Positions 8,814 through 17,441 of a DNA stretch of 64,000 bases are shown in pieces (position 1 is the first letter of the stretch; the number at the start of each line of letters is the position of its first letter). This DNA comes from VAZQ01 sp963841105 (GTDB lineage: Bacteria; Pseudomonadota; Alphaproteobacteria; Rhizobiales; Xanthobacteraceae). The notes beneath the pieces are model-generated. The model was not told the origin of the DNA and made no database searches. It saw only the letters and a program-made list of their open reading frames with translations. Location of the stretch: NCBI GenBank assembly GCA_963841105.1, contig CAWJCB010000001.1, positions 124,001 through 188,000 on the forward strand, in the 5' to 3' direction. The position numbers and the translations under genes are program-made.

Positions 8814-10162
8814 TCTGGTTCAAGTCGATCTTTTCGCGGACCATAGTCCTGCACGTGATCGCGATGGTGATCACGGCGATCTTCATGCCGCTGGCGCTCT
8901 ATTGGTTTCTTAGATCGGCGGCAAACGATCTGCACCAGCAGGCCATGCGCGATCAGGCCGATCTGGTCGCGCACTACCTCGTTTCCGGATCGAGTGGGCA
9001 ACTGACGCTCGAATTGCCGTCCGCACTGCGGGACCTCTACTCGCCGGAATATGGGCGGTACGCCTATGCCGTGCTTGATGCCGATGGTTACGTCCTGTTT
9101 TCATCGCGCAAGGACCAGGCGGCCGTCTTTTCCGGCGATCAGTCCTCCCATATCGCGTTCCTCGAAGCGCGACAGGGCAGCTCGACAATTTCCGGCGTAA
9201 GCCTGCCGCGGCAGGTGGGCGAGCGAACCTTGTGGATCCAGGTGGCGGAGGACCTCGCGCACCGCGACGTCATCATCGACGATATCGTGGCGGAATTCTT
9301 CAAGCGCGTGGGATGGATCACGCTTCCCATCCTGCTGTTTCTGCTCGCCATCGACATCGTCATCTTCCGCCGGGCATTGCGGCCTCTGCTGCGCGCCTCG
9401 GACATGGCGAAAGAGATCACGCCGAAGCGAACGGATGTAAGATTAGCAACGCAGGATATACCAACTGAAATCCTGCCGCTGGTGCAGGCGATCAACCAGG
9501 CGCTCGATCGCCTCGAAGCCGGGTTTCGCATGCAGCGCGAATTCACCGCGGACGCGGCGCATGAGTTGCGAACCCCGCTCACCATCCTGCGCAGTCGCAT
9601 CGATGCCCTGCTCGATCGCGGCGTGGCCAAAACGCTGCATAAAGATATCGATGGAATGGCGCGGATCGTGAGCCAGCTTCTCGACATTGCTGAGCTGGAG
9701 ACCTTCACCATCGATCCCTTGGAGAAAGCGGACCTGCGTGCGGTATGCGCGGAGGTTGCGGCGTTCGCCGCGCCATTGGCGTTAGCGCAGGATAAGAGCC
9801 TTGCGCTGAGCGGCACCGAAACCCCGGTTTGGGTGAACGGGAATGCCGAGATGCTCGCGCGCGCGGTCCGCAATCTCGTGGAGAACGCGATCAACCATTC
9901 GCCGCCAGGAACATCCGTGGAGATCGTCGTCAAGGACGGCGGGGCGGTGCACGTGCTCGACGAGGGGCCGGGTATCAGCGGGCAGGATCGGGAAATGATC
10001 TTTCGGCGTTTCTGGCGGCGCGACCGCCGCCGCACAGGCGGTGCCGGCCTTGGCTTATCGATCGTCCAGCGTATCGCCGAGGCTCATGCGGCGATCGTCA
10101 AAGTCGAAAATCGGCGTACCGGCGGAGCCGATTTCTCCCTGAGCTTCGGTGGGGTCCTGTAG
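8810..10162 (+). CDS. Sensor histidine kinase, QseC/TctE-like
   Basis: A 450-residue kinase paired with the upstream regulator. Helix 1 is near residues 10-32, a periplasmic sensor region extends to about 160 (SSRKDQAAVFSGDQ resembles the two-component sensor N-terminal domain of TctE-type kinases), and helix 2 is near 165-185 (ITLPILLFLLAIDIVIF). HisKA contains H251 in AAHELRTPLT. The ATPase domain has NLVENAINHSP, DEGPGI and GGAGLGLSIVQ. The start is GTG within the overlap with the regulator stop. Such pairs often sense metals, carboxylates or envelope stress; the signal here is unknown. Confidence 0.9.
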   Translation: MIWFKSIFSRTIVLHVIAMVITAIFMPLALYWFLRSAANDLHQQAMRDQADLVAHYLVSGSSGQLTLELPSALRDLYSPEYGRYAYAVLDADGYVLFSSRKDQAAVFSGDQSSHIAFLEARQGSSTISGVSLPRQVGERTLWIQVAEDLAHRDVIIDDIVAEFFKRVGWITLPILLFLLAIDIVIFRRALRPLLRASDMAKEITPKRTDVRLATQDIPTEILPLVQAINQALDRLEAGFRMQREFTADAAHELRTPLTILRSRIDALLDRGVAKTLHKDIDGMARIVSQLLDIAELETFTIDPLEKADLRAVCAEVAAFAAPLALAQDKSLALSGTETPVWVNGNAEMLARAVRNLVENAINHSPPGTSVEIVVKDGGAVHVLDEGPGISGQDREMIFRRFWRRDRRRTGGAGLGLSIVQRIAEAHAAIVKVENRRTGGADFSLSFGGVL

Positions 10163-10246
10163 CCCGGATGGAGCGCAAGCGACATCCGGATCCGGCATTT
10201 CGCTCATAGCGCGCGTAAACGCGCTGATGGCTCAATGCGGGCTACG
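10160..10246. repeat. REP-like palindromic repeat
   Basis: Begins TAGCCCGGATGGAGCGCAAG and ends with GCGGGCTACGG, so the outer arms (TAGCCCG / CGGGCTA) are complementary. An internal GCGCGTAAACGCGC hairpin is also visible. This is the common REP-type element of alphaproteobacteria. It starts at the kinase stop codon and reaches the 3' end of the opposite-strand small gene, so it may act as a bidirectional transcript end. Confidence 0.65.
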
Positions 10247-10247
10247 G

Positions 10248-10451
10248 TCAGGCCGTGCCGACCTCCACGCGCTTGGGCTCCGTGAACCAGACCGCCAGCA
10301 GCCAAGCGACCCAAAGTGACGCAAAATAAAGAGTGAGAAACACGATCAGGCTGACATGGCTGCCGAACTCGCGTTCGACGACCAATCCGATAAGGTAAGT
10401 GGCGATATCCCCCAGGATCATGAAGACAACGTAATAGACGATAAGCTGCAC
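10248..10451 (-). CDS. Small two-helix membrane protein (67 aa)
   Basis: A 67-residue protein, almost entirely two membrane helices (VYYVVFMILGDIATYLIGLVV and VSLIVFLTLYFASLWVAWLLAVW) with a short polar tail. The start is a GTG at 10451, chosen because a perfect AAGGAGG lies five bases upstream; longer in-frame extensions lack membrane-like composition. Similar small membrane proteins are common in this bacterial group. No function is known. Confidence 0.72.
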   Translation of the reverse strand: MQLIVYYVVFMILGDIATYLIGLVVEREFGSHVSLIVFLTLYFASLWVAWLLAVWFTEPKRVEVGTA

Positions 10452-10661
10452 GTACGCCTCCTTGCACCACGCATTTCGGCGGTTCGGCAAACCCGACCGA
10501 AGGGTGTCGCCGCCGATTTTGAGCCGTTGCCGCCAACATCGACCTGAGCACCGGGCGCTCGCTCTCTTACACTGATCCGCTGTCGGGCTCAACTTTGTGA
10601 TTCGCGCGACGAAGCGGTAACGATAAGCGCAACTTGATGCTGCCGCGGAAGAGCACTTACC

Positions 10662-11738
10662 GTGAGCGAAAACGAAATTCTGATTGCCGAGACGGCGACG
10701 CGGATATTTTCCGATCTGGCCGACCCTCAGGCCATCAACTGCAACAGCAGTGTCAGCTGGAAAGCGCCTCTCTGGGAGGCGCTGGCGCAATCAGGCTTAA
10801 CCCTCGCATGGGTTCCGGAAGCGTTAGGCGGAGCGGGCGCGCATCTTGCCGATGGATTTGCGATCATCAGCCTGAGCGGAAGATTCGCGCTTCCCATTCC
10901 CCTGGCGGAAACGCTGCTCGCCGGCTGGCTTCTCGCGCAGGCGGGAATTTCATCTCCCGCGGGGCCCATGTCGGTTGCGCCAACGCATCCGGGTGACCGC
11001 ATCACGCTCAATCCGGATGGAACCCTGAGCGGACACGCACGCGGTGTGCCTTTCGCACGGGATGCGCCTCACCTTGCGGTTTGCGCGGATGCCGGGGGAA
11101 GGACCGCCATAGCGCTTGTTGAGACGGGCGAGTGCCGCATTGCGCACGGGCAGAACCTTGCGGGCGATGCGCTCGATACGGTGACATTCAATCGCGCGAG
11201 GCCGCGCGAGGCCGGCTGCGCGCCGGTGGCAGCCGACCAGACATCCCTTATGCTGATGGGAGCGGCGACGCGCGCGCAGGCGAGTGCGGGTGCGCTCGAA
11301 GGGCTGCTTGAGCTAAGCGTGCGCTATGCCAACGAGCGAGTCGCCTTCGACCGGCCGATCGGCAAGTTTCAGGTGATACAGCACAACCTGGCGCGCCTGG
11401 CCGGCGAGGCGGCAGCCGCAATGACCGCGGCCGGCTCGGCCGCGGACACAATCATCCAAGCCGGCATCCATGCCGGCACGTTCGACGACGCAGTCTTTCT
11501 GGAAGTCGCATCTGCAAAAATCCGTTCCGCCGAGGCGGCAACGGAAGGCGCTGCCATCGCGCACCAGATTCATGGCGCCATCGGCTTCACGCGCGAGCAT
11601 ATCCTGCACCGTTTCACGCTGCGTCTCCTCGCCTGGCGCGATGATTTCGGCAATGAAAGTCACTGGGCGGCGGCGCTCGGCAATGCGGTCGCCGCCCGTG
11701 GTGCCGATCAATTCTGGCCATTTATGGCATCACGCTGA
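10662..11738 (+). CDS. Acyl-CoA dehydrogenase family protein (smaller-subunit type)
   Basis: A 358-residue flavoprotein of the acyl-CoA dehydrogenase fold, with alpha N-terminal, beta middle and alpha C-terminal domains. The C-terminal domain is the best conserved (ANERVAFDRPIGKFQVIQH and QIHGAIGFTREHILHRF). The N-terminal half is divergent and short. This pattern is typical of one partner in heteromeric acyl-CoA dehydrogenases that act on steroid side chains, terpenoids or other unusual acyl-CoAs. The partner is probably the gene at 13555, on the same strand but separated by an L,D-transpeptidase gene. The start is GTG 10662. Confidence 0.82.
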   Translation: MSENEILIAETATRIFSDLADPQAINCNSSVSWKAPLWEALAQSGLTLAWVPEALGGAGAHLADGFAIISLSGRFALPIPLAETLLAGWLLAQAGISSPAGPMSVAPTHPGDRITLNPDGTLSGHARGVPFARDAPHLAVCADAGGRTAIALVETGECRIAHGQNLAGDALDTVTFNRARPREAGCAPVAADQTSLMLMGAATRAQASAGALEGLLELSVRYANERVAFDRPIGKFQVIQHNLARLAGEAAAAMTAAGSAADTIIQAGIHAGTFDDAVFLEVASAKIRSAEAATEGAAIAHQIHGAIGFTREHILHRFTLRLLAWRDDFGNESHWAAALGNAVAARGADQFWPFMASR

Positions 11739-12024
11739 ACGGCGGGCGCGCGCTTTAACCATCGCATGTGACTGCCGCCTGGGAGCTATGCGCGCATCGG
11801 GGGATTGCGGTTTTTCTGTGAACCTTCGCCGCGGCTGCGGCGACCAACACGATGGCGGCTGCTTTCGGGGGCAGTGACGGATCCCGCCGCGCCTCCGCTG
11901 GCATGCTGCCTCGGCACAAAGAGGGGCAATTCCTCTCGGCTGCTGTCTTGCTCATCCTCGCTATCTCGCCGCGAGGCTTCATTTTTCTGCGCTCGTTGGC
12001 GCACTTACAGGAGACATACCGGTT

Positions 12025-13242
12025 ATGTCGGCTTGGAATCGTCGGGGAAGCACGGCTATGCGCACGGCGCTGGTGTCCAGCGTGGCGGTTTTGGCGTTCG
12101 TCGTCGGGATGATTGAACCCGCGGACGCCGCATTTCGCAGAGGAAGGGCGACCGAGGCTGCGAAGAAGCCCAGTCCGGAAAGGGACGCCTGGAACGAAGC
12201 GGCAAAGGGGGTCCAGCAACTCGTCGTCTCGATCGGCAACCAGCGGGTAACCCTCTACAGCAATGGCACGCGGGTAGCGCAGGGTCCGATATCGACAGGC
12301 ATGCCCGGGCATCCGACCCCCATGGGCGTGTTCAGCATTATCCAGAAGGACCGCTACCACCATTCAAACATCTATAGCGGCGCGCCGATGCCGTACATGC
12401 AGCGCATCACCTGGTCGGGTGTGGCGATGCACGAGGGCGTGGTGCCGGGTCATCCGGCCTCGCACGGCTGCATTAGGCTGACGCACGGTTTTGCCGCCTC
12501 GCTGTGGCCCATCACCAGGCTCGGCGTCCGGGTAATTGTCGCGCGCAATGACGTTGCGCCGGCCGAATTCGACCACCCCAAGCTCTTCGTTCCCAAGCCC
12601 AAGCCGGCGATTGGCCCGGAAGCCATGAGCGAGCCGCAGCGCAACGGGCTCATGCAGGTCGCGCAGTCGACGACTCCTGCGACGGATGCCCGCGCATTGG
12701 GTGCGGCTGGACCGGTAGCAGAGCCCGCGAAGCCCGCGCCGACCGATGTCGATCCGCCTAAGCCGGCTGCGCCAGCAGGCAAGGTCGCAACCCCGGCCGC
12801 CAAGCCGGCCGGCCACGTCTCCGTGTTCGTCAGCCGCAAGGAGCACAAGATCTTCGTCCGCCAGGGTTTCGTTCCCCTGTTCGACATGCCACTCGAGATC
12901 GATCAGCCGGAGCGGCCTTTGGGTACGCACGTCTTCACGGCATTGGGGCAAAAGGCCGACGGCAGCGCGATGCGCTGGAACGTGATGTCCATCCCGACGA
13001 CAATGCGCAAGGTTTCGGCCAGCCTGCGCCACGGCAAAAAAGGCCGCGAGGCGAAGCCAGCTGTTGTCGAGACCATCACGTCTTCGAGTGCTGCCGAAGC
13101 GCTCGATCGCATCCGAATTCCCGCGGAGGCATTCGATCGTATCGGCGAGCTCCTGGCGCCGGGCACATCGCTCGTCGTCTCCGACCACGGCATCAGTGGC
13201 GAGACCGGGCGCGGAACGGATTTCGTCGTCCTGGCCCGCTGA
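12025..13242 (+). CDS. L,D-transpeptidase family protein (YkuD domain)
   Basis: A 405-residue exported protein: an N-terminal hydrophobic segment (TALVSSVAVLAFVVGMIEPA), then a YkuD catalytic domain at about 65-180 with the signature HPASHGCIRL and nucleophile C149. A Pro/Ala-rich linker follows (about 200-265), then a second YkuD-like segment (VSVFVSRKEHKIFVRQG) that lacks the catalytic His/Cys signature. It should crosslink peptidoglycan through L,D-bonds or attach proteins to it. Its position between two acyl-CoA dehydrogenase genes looks accidental. A strong hairpin follows the stop. Confidence 0.88.
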   Translation: MSAWNRRGSTAMRTALVSSVAVLAFVVGMIEPADAAFRRGRATEAAKKPSPERDAWNEAAKGVQQLVVSIGNQRVTLYSNGTRVAQGPISTGMPGHPTPMGVFSIIQKDRYHHSNIYSGAPMPYMQRITWSGVAMHEGVVPGHPASHGCIRLTHGFAASLWPITRLGVRVIVARNDVAPAEFDHPKLFVPKPKPAIGPEAMSEPQRNGLMQVAQSTTPATDARALGAAGPVAEPAKPAPTDVDPPKPAAPAGKVATPAAKPAGHVSVFVSRKEHKIFVRQGFVPLFDMPLEIDQPERPLGTHVFTALGQKADGSAMRWNVMSIPTTMRKVSASLRHGKKGREAKPAVVETITSSSAAEALDRIRIPAEAFDRIGELLAPGTSLVVSDHGISGETGRGTDFVVLAR

Positions 13243-13259
13243 CGAAACCGCGCATTCGG

Positions 13260-13296
13260 CATAGGGGCGAGGCACTGCCTCGCCCCTATGTGCTTT
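13260..13296 (+). terminator. Hairpin after the L,D-transpeptidase gene
   Basis: A perfect 14-bp stem (CATAGGGGCGAGGC / GCCTCGCCCCTATG) with a three-base loop, followed by TGCTTT. It lies 18 bases after the stop codon. The T run is short, so it may be a terminator or an RNA-stabilising hairpin. Confidence 0.6.
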
Positions 13297-13360
13297 GGCG
13301 GGCGTGCGTGTGAATTTTCCGGAGAGCTTTTCGACGATCGACCAGGGCGCGTCTTCAGTT

Positions 13361-13540
13361 AAGCTCGGTCCAGGGCACATTCTCGAGCGTCATGCCCCGC
13401 GGATGCGGGGCACCCAGTAATCCCGCCAGTTCAGTTAAACCACAGTGGACCGGCAAGCGAGCAGGTTTGCTCTCACTGAGCAGTGGCTACTGGATCGCCC
13501 GCCTGAAGCGGGCGATGACGGGCGGAGAATGGGACGACTA
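13361..13540. repeat. Dispersed palindromic repeat, copy A (about 180 bp)
   Basis: Starts AAGCTCGGTC, carries the hairpin GCCCCGCGGATGCGGGGC, then CAGTAATCCCGCCAG, and later CTACTGGATCGCCCGC with the hairpin CGCCCGCCTGAAGCGGGCG, ending near GGGACGACTA. The same layout with high similarity recurs at 44485-44662, and shorter relatives occur at 31995-32120, 41455-41562 and 49868-50000. It fills the gap before the second acyl-CoA dehydrogenase. Confidence 0.8.
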
Positions 13541-13554
13541 CGATTGGCGGCGCC

Positions 13555-14715
13555 ATGGCTGCAAACCTGCGTTTCGACCAGATCCGTCTGCCGCCAGAGT
13601 GCGCGCAACTGCGCGAGGAGGTGCGCGCGTTCCTCGCACAAGAAATCGCCGCGGGCACCTTTGACCCGAGCCGGCCCAGAAATGGCGATCTGCATAGCCC
13701 GCAGTTGAGCCGCCGCATCGGCGCGCGGGGCTGGATCGGCATGACGTGGCCGAAAAAATACGGCGGCCACGAGCGGAGCTTTCTGGAACGCTATGTGGTG
13801 ACCGAAGAATTTCGGGTGGCGAATGCGCCGGTTCGCCTGCATTTCGTGGCCGACCGCCAGAGCGGCCCGATACTCCTCAAGCATGCGCCCGAGCACATCA
13901 AGGCAGATATCCTGCCGCGCATCTGTCGTGGCGAGGCGTGCTTCGTGATCGGCATGAGCGAGCCGGGTTCGGGTTCGGACCTGTTTGCCGCCAAGACCAA
14001 GGCGAAGAAAACGAATGGCGGCTGGTTGATCGCCGGCAGCAAAATTTGGACCAGCAACGCGCACCTCGCCGACTATATGCTGGGTCTTTTCCGCACATCA
14101 CCCCCAACCAAGGAGAACCGCCGCCACGGGCTCACCCAGTTCCTGGTCGATATGCGCACGCCGGGCATACGCGTGAATCCGATCTATCAGATGACGGGCG
14201 AGCACGACTTCAACGAAGTGGTCTTCGAGGATGCTTTCGTCCCTGACGATCACGTGCTCGGCGAGATCGACGGCGCCTGGAAGCAGGCGACTAGCGAGCT
14301 TGCCTATGAGCGAAGCGGACCGGAACGATTCCTCGAGACTTTCTACGTGCTCAACGAGCTCGTTCGCGCGCTGGGATGCAAACCTGATCTGCGCGCCGCG
14401 GAAGGCCTCGGCCGGCTGGTTGCCCAGCTGCACACGCTCCGGCGCATGTCGGTGTCGGTCAACGGCATGCTGCAACGCGGGCAGGAGCCGGTCGTCGAGG
14501 GGTCGCTTGTCAAAGATCTTGGCACGAATTGGGAACAGAAGCTGCCGGCGCGCGTTCGCGAGCTTGCCGCCTTTCTCCAACCCGAAACAACCAATCGCAC
14601 GACCCTGGAGGAGCAGATTGCCTATGCGACCGTGATCGCGCCCAAGCTCACCATTCAGGGCGGCACAACCGAGATTCTGCGTGGTATCATCGCACGCGGC
14701 CTCGGCTTGCGGTGA
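13555..14715 (+). CDS. Acyl-CoA dehydrogenase (larger-subunit type)
   Basis: A 386-residue FAD-dependent acyl-CoA dehydrogenase. Visible signatures are the middle-domain motif MSEPGSGSDL, the KIWTSNAHLAD segment contacting flavin, and the C-terminal IQGGTTEILRGIIARGLGL. It oxidises an acyl-CoA to the 2-enoyl-CoA and passes electrons to ETF. The gene after it is an enoyl-CoA hydratase, the next step of beta-oxidation, at a distance of 23 bp or with overlap depending on the start. It may form a heteromer with the product of 10662. The chain specificity is unknown. Confidence 0.88.
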   Translation: MAANLRFDQIRLPPECAQLREEVRAFLAQEIAAGTFDPSRPRNGDLHSPQLSRRIGARGWIGMTWPKKYGGHERSFLERYVVTEEFRVANAPVRLHFVADRQSGPILLKHAPEHIKADILPRICRGEACFVIGMSEPGSGSDLFAAKTKAKKTNGGWLIAGSKIWTSNAHLADYMLGLFRTSPPTKENRRHGLTQFLVDMRTPGIRVNPIYQMTGEHDFNEVVFEDAFVPDDHVLGEIDGAWKQATSELAYERSGPERFLETFYVLNELVRALGCKPDLRAAEGLGRLVAQLHTLRRMSVSVNGMLQRGQEPVVEGSLVKDLGTNWEQKLPARVRELAAFLQPETTNRTTLEEQIAYATVIAPKLTIQGGTTEILRGIIARGLGLR

Positions 14716-14738
14716 AAGCGCGCGTGGGCGTCAATGAT

Positions 14739-15533
14739 ATGAGTCCTTTCAAAGATATCGGTGTGGAACGATCGGGCCATGTCAGCCTGATCGAAATCCG
14801 GCGGCCGCCAAACAATTTCTTTGATGTCGCTTTGATCCGCGAAATCGCCGGCGCACTCGAGGCGCTGGATCAGGAAACCGGCTGCCGTTGCGTCGTCCTG
14901 GCATCACAAGGCAAGGCCTTCTGCGCCGGGGCGAATTTCGGCGACGCGAGCTCTCTCGACCAAGACGGACAAAGGCCGGGCGAAGCGGCCGAGCCGGTCA
15001 CGCATCTCTACACGGAAGCGGTTCGGCTTTTCCGCACGCGCAAACCCATCATCGCCGCCATTCAAGGCGCGGCGGTGGGCGGTGGCCTTGGGCTCGCGCT
15101 GGTGGCGGACTTCCGGGTGGCATGTCCGCAGGCGCGCTTCTGCGCCAATTTCACACGCCTGGGTTTCCATCCCGGCTTCGGACTGACCGCCACTCTGCCG
15201 GAGGTGATCGGAAAGACAAAGGCGGCGCTGATGCTCTACACCAGCCGCCGGGTGACCGGCGAAGAGGCGCATCGGATGGGTCTTGCAGACCTGCTGGTCG
15301 CACAGGAAGAGCTGCGCCAGGCGGCACTCAAGCTCGCCGCCGAGATCGCCGAGAATTCTCCCCTCGGCGTCATGGCGACGCGGTCCACTCTTCGCGCTGA
15401 TCTCGCCGAACGCGTTGCGAGAGCCACCGAGCACGAGCTGCGGGAGCAGACACGCCTGCGCACAACGCAGGACTTCAAGGAAGGCGTGCGGGCCATGGCG
15501 GAGCGGCGCCTGCCCAACTTCGCCGGCGCCTAG
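14739..15533 (+). CDS. Enoyl-CoA hydratase/isomerase family protein
   Basis: A crotonase-fold protein of about 264 residues. The two oxyanion-hole regions are visible as KAFCAGANFG and IQGAAVGGGLGLALVADFRVA. The usual catalytic Glu region reads NFTRLGFHPGFGLTATLPEVIG. ATG 14739 gives the standard family N-terminus; an alternative GTG at 14712 overlaps the preceding stop (GTGA) and is also possible. It should hydrate or isomerise the enoyl-CoA made by the upstream dehydrogenase. Confidence 0.85.
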   Translation: MSPFKDIGVERSGHVSLIEIRRPPNNFFDVALIREIAGALEALDQETGCRCVVLASQGKAFCAGANFGDASSLDQDGQRPGEAAEPVTHLYTEAVRLFRTRKPIIAAIQGAAVGGGLGLALVADFRVACPQARFCANFTRLGFHPGFGLTATLPEVIGKTKAALMLYTSRRVTGEEAHRMGLADLLVAQEELRQAALKLAAEIAENSPLGVMATRSTLRADLAERVARATEHELREQTRLRTTQDFKEGVRAMAERRLPNFAGA

Positions 15534-15552
15534 CGCGGTGGATTTGAAGTTG

Positions 15553-16950
15553 ATGGCACGCACGATCGCACTCATTGTGGTTGCCGCATGCGCCGTGCTG
15601 GCCGGCGCGGGTTTCCTGTTCGCATGGCGCGCGCCGATCGAGCCGATCTCTCCGCCTGATCCCAAGAGCTTCGAACCTGCGCTCGTGCGGCGCGGCGCAG
15701 AGCTTGCGGCGATCGGCAATTGCAACACCTGCCATACGGCGCCGGGAGGAAAGAGCTTCGCCGGCGGCGTTGGCGTGCCTACGCCATTTGGCACCATCTA
15801 TTCGACCAACATCACACCCGATGCGCAGACCGGCATTGGAGGCTGGTCGGAGGATGCCTTCCAGCGCAGCATGCGCGAAGGGGTCGACCGCACCGGCCAT
15901 CACCTCTATCCGGCATTTCCGTACGATCATTTCACACGGGTCAGCGATGAGGACAACAAGGCCATATACGCATATCTGATGTCGCGCGAACCCATTCGCG
16001 CCGCCGCTCCGGCCAACGATCTTCGCTTTCCTTTCAACCAGCGTATCCTGCTTGCGGGATGGAAGCTGCTCTTTCTGCACCCGGGGCCTTACCAGCCCGT
16101 CGCCTCGCGCAGCGAAGCTTGAAATCGCGGGGCCTACCTCGCGGAGGGCCTCGCCCATTGCGGCGCCTGTCATACGCCGCGCAATGCATTCGGCGCGGAA
16201 ATGAAGGACAATTCATACGCCGGTGGCGAGGCAGAAGGATGGACCGGCTATGCCTTGAACAGCCAGTCTCCCGCGCCCGTCGCGTGGGATGCGCAAGCGC
16301 TCTATGATTTTCTCCGCAAAGGCTGGCAAGGCGCGCATGGCCTGGCGCGCGGACCCATGGCTCCGGTCGCAGGAAATCTGAGCTCGGTGAACGCGACTGA
16401 CGTGCGTGCGATCGCTGTCTATGTTGCCAGCCTGATGGGTGAACCGACCCCGGAGCGTCGGCAGCAAGGCGAGGCGCTCCTGGCGAGCACACGCAATACC
16501 GGCTCGGGCAGCAAGCCCATTACGGCTGACAGCACGACCAATGCGGTTCACGCGAGCGAGCAGCCCGGGGGAATGATCTACGCATTCGCCTGCGCGACCT
16601 GCCATGAGAGCGGCCGGCCCCTCCCGTTCGGAGGCATTGATCTTTCCCTGAGCACGGCGATGCAGGGACCGAACCCGCGCAACGTGATAAACGTGGTCCT
16701 TGCGGGTCTTCCTGCGGCCGAGGGGGAGATGAGCCCAATCATGCCCGGCTTCGCAGGCGCGATGACCGATCAACAACTCGTTGACCTGCTCGATTATTTG
16801 CGTTCGCGCTTCAGCGACAAGCCGCCATGGCCGGACGTCGCAAACGACGTGCGCGATGCAAGAACCAGGGTACGTCCTATCATCAGCTATCCGAGCCGTC
16901 CCAGCGGGGGCGGTCCGTCCGACAGCAGCCAACGGGAGAAGCCATGGTGA
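15553..16950 (+). pseudogene. Triheme cytochrome c subunit, interrupted by an in-frame TGA
   Basis: An exported c-type cytochrome (N-terminal helix IALIVVAACAVLAGAGFLF) with three CxxCH heme sites: CNTCH, CGACH and CATCH. The frame is unbroken on both sides of a TGA at 16120-16122; reading through gives SEA-stop-NRGAYLAEGLAHCGACHTPRN, where relatives have a Trp before NRGAYL, so TGG to TGA is the simplest change. Such cytochromes accept electrons from membrane-associated alcohol or aldehyde dehydrogenases. It overlaps the 2Fe-2S subunit gene by seven bases, which fits a three-subunit periplasmic dehydrogenase. It is either a true nonsense mutation or a base error. Confidence 0.8.
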
Positions 16951-17441
16951 ACTTCACTGTGAACGGCCGCCCGTATGAGATTACGGGCGACCCCGATACG
17001 CCGCTGCTCTATGTCCTGCGGGACGACCTCGCGCTCAATGGGGCCAAGTTCGGGTGCGGGCTGGGTCAATGCGGCGCATGCACGGTAATGGTGGACGGCA
17101 AGGCCGTCCTTTCCTGCGTGACGCCCATCCTGCTCATGGAAGGAAAGCAGGTAACTACCGTGGAAGGGCTCGGCACCGTTGATGATCCCGGCCCCATGCA
17201 GCGCGCTTTCATGGAGGAGCAGGCGGCGCAGTGCGGGTACTGCATTCCAGGCATGATGATGCGGGCGCAGGCCTTGTTGCAGAACAACCCCGCCGTCTCC
17301 GATGCCGACATTCGCGCCGAGCTCGCGGTCAATCTGTGTCGCTGCGGAACGCATATGCGCATCCTGCGCGCGGTCCGCCGTGCGGCGAGGCTCATGCGTA
17401 CCGCTGATGCGAAGCCTCCAGGCGAAAGAGGCATACGATGA
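16944..17441 (+). CDS. (2Fe-2S)-binding subunit of molybdenum hydroxylase (IorA/CoxS-like)
   Basis: A 165-residue iron-sulfur protein. The plant-type ferredoxin cluster ligands are in CGLGQCGACTV plus the Cys of AVLSC. The second, helical cluster domain has QCGYCIPGM and NLCRCGTHMRI. It passes electrons from the molybdenum subunit to the cytochrome. Start ATG 16944 lies inside the end of the cytochrome gene. Its own stop overlaps the ATG of the Mo subunit (ATGA), so the three genes are translationally coupled. Confidence 0.92.
   Translation: MVNFTVNGRPYEITGDPDTPLLYVLRDDLALNGAKFGCGLGQCGACTVMVDGKAVLSCVTPILLMEGKQVTTVEGLGTVDDPGPMQRAFMEEQAAQCGYCIPGMMMRAQALLQNNPAVSDADIRAELAVNLCRCGTHMRILRAVRRAARLMRTADAKPPGERGIR

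Noticed and set aside
16120..16122. Selenocysteine or UGA-Trp recoding in the cytochrome
   Set aside because: No SECIS-like hairpin directly after the TGA, the position is a Trp in relatives as I recall them, and TGA is used as a normal stop for many other genes in the window.
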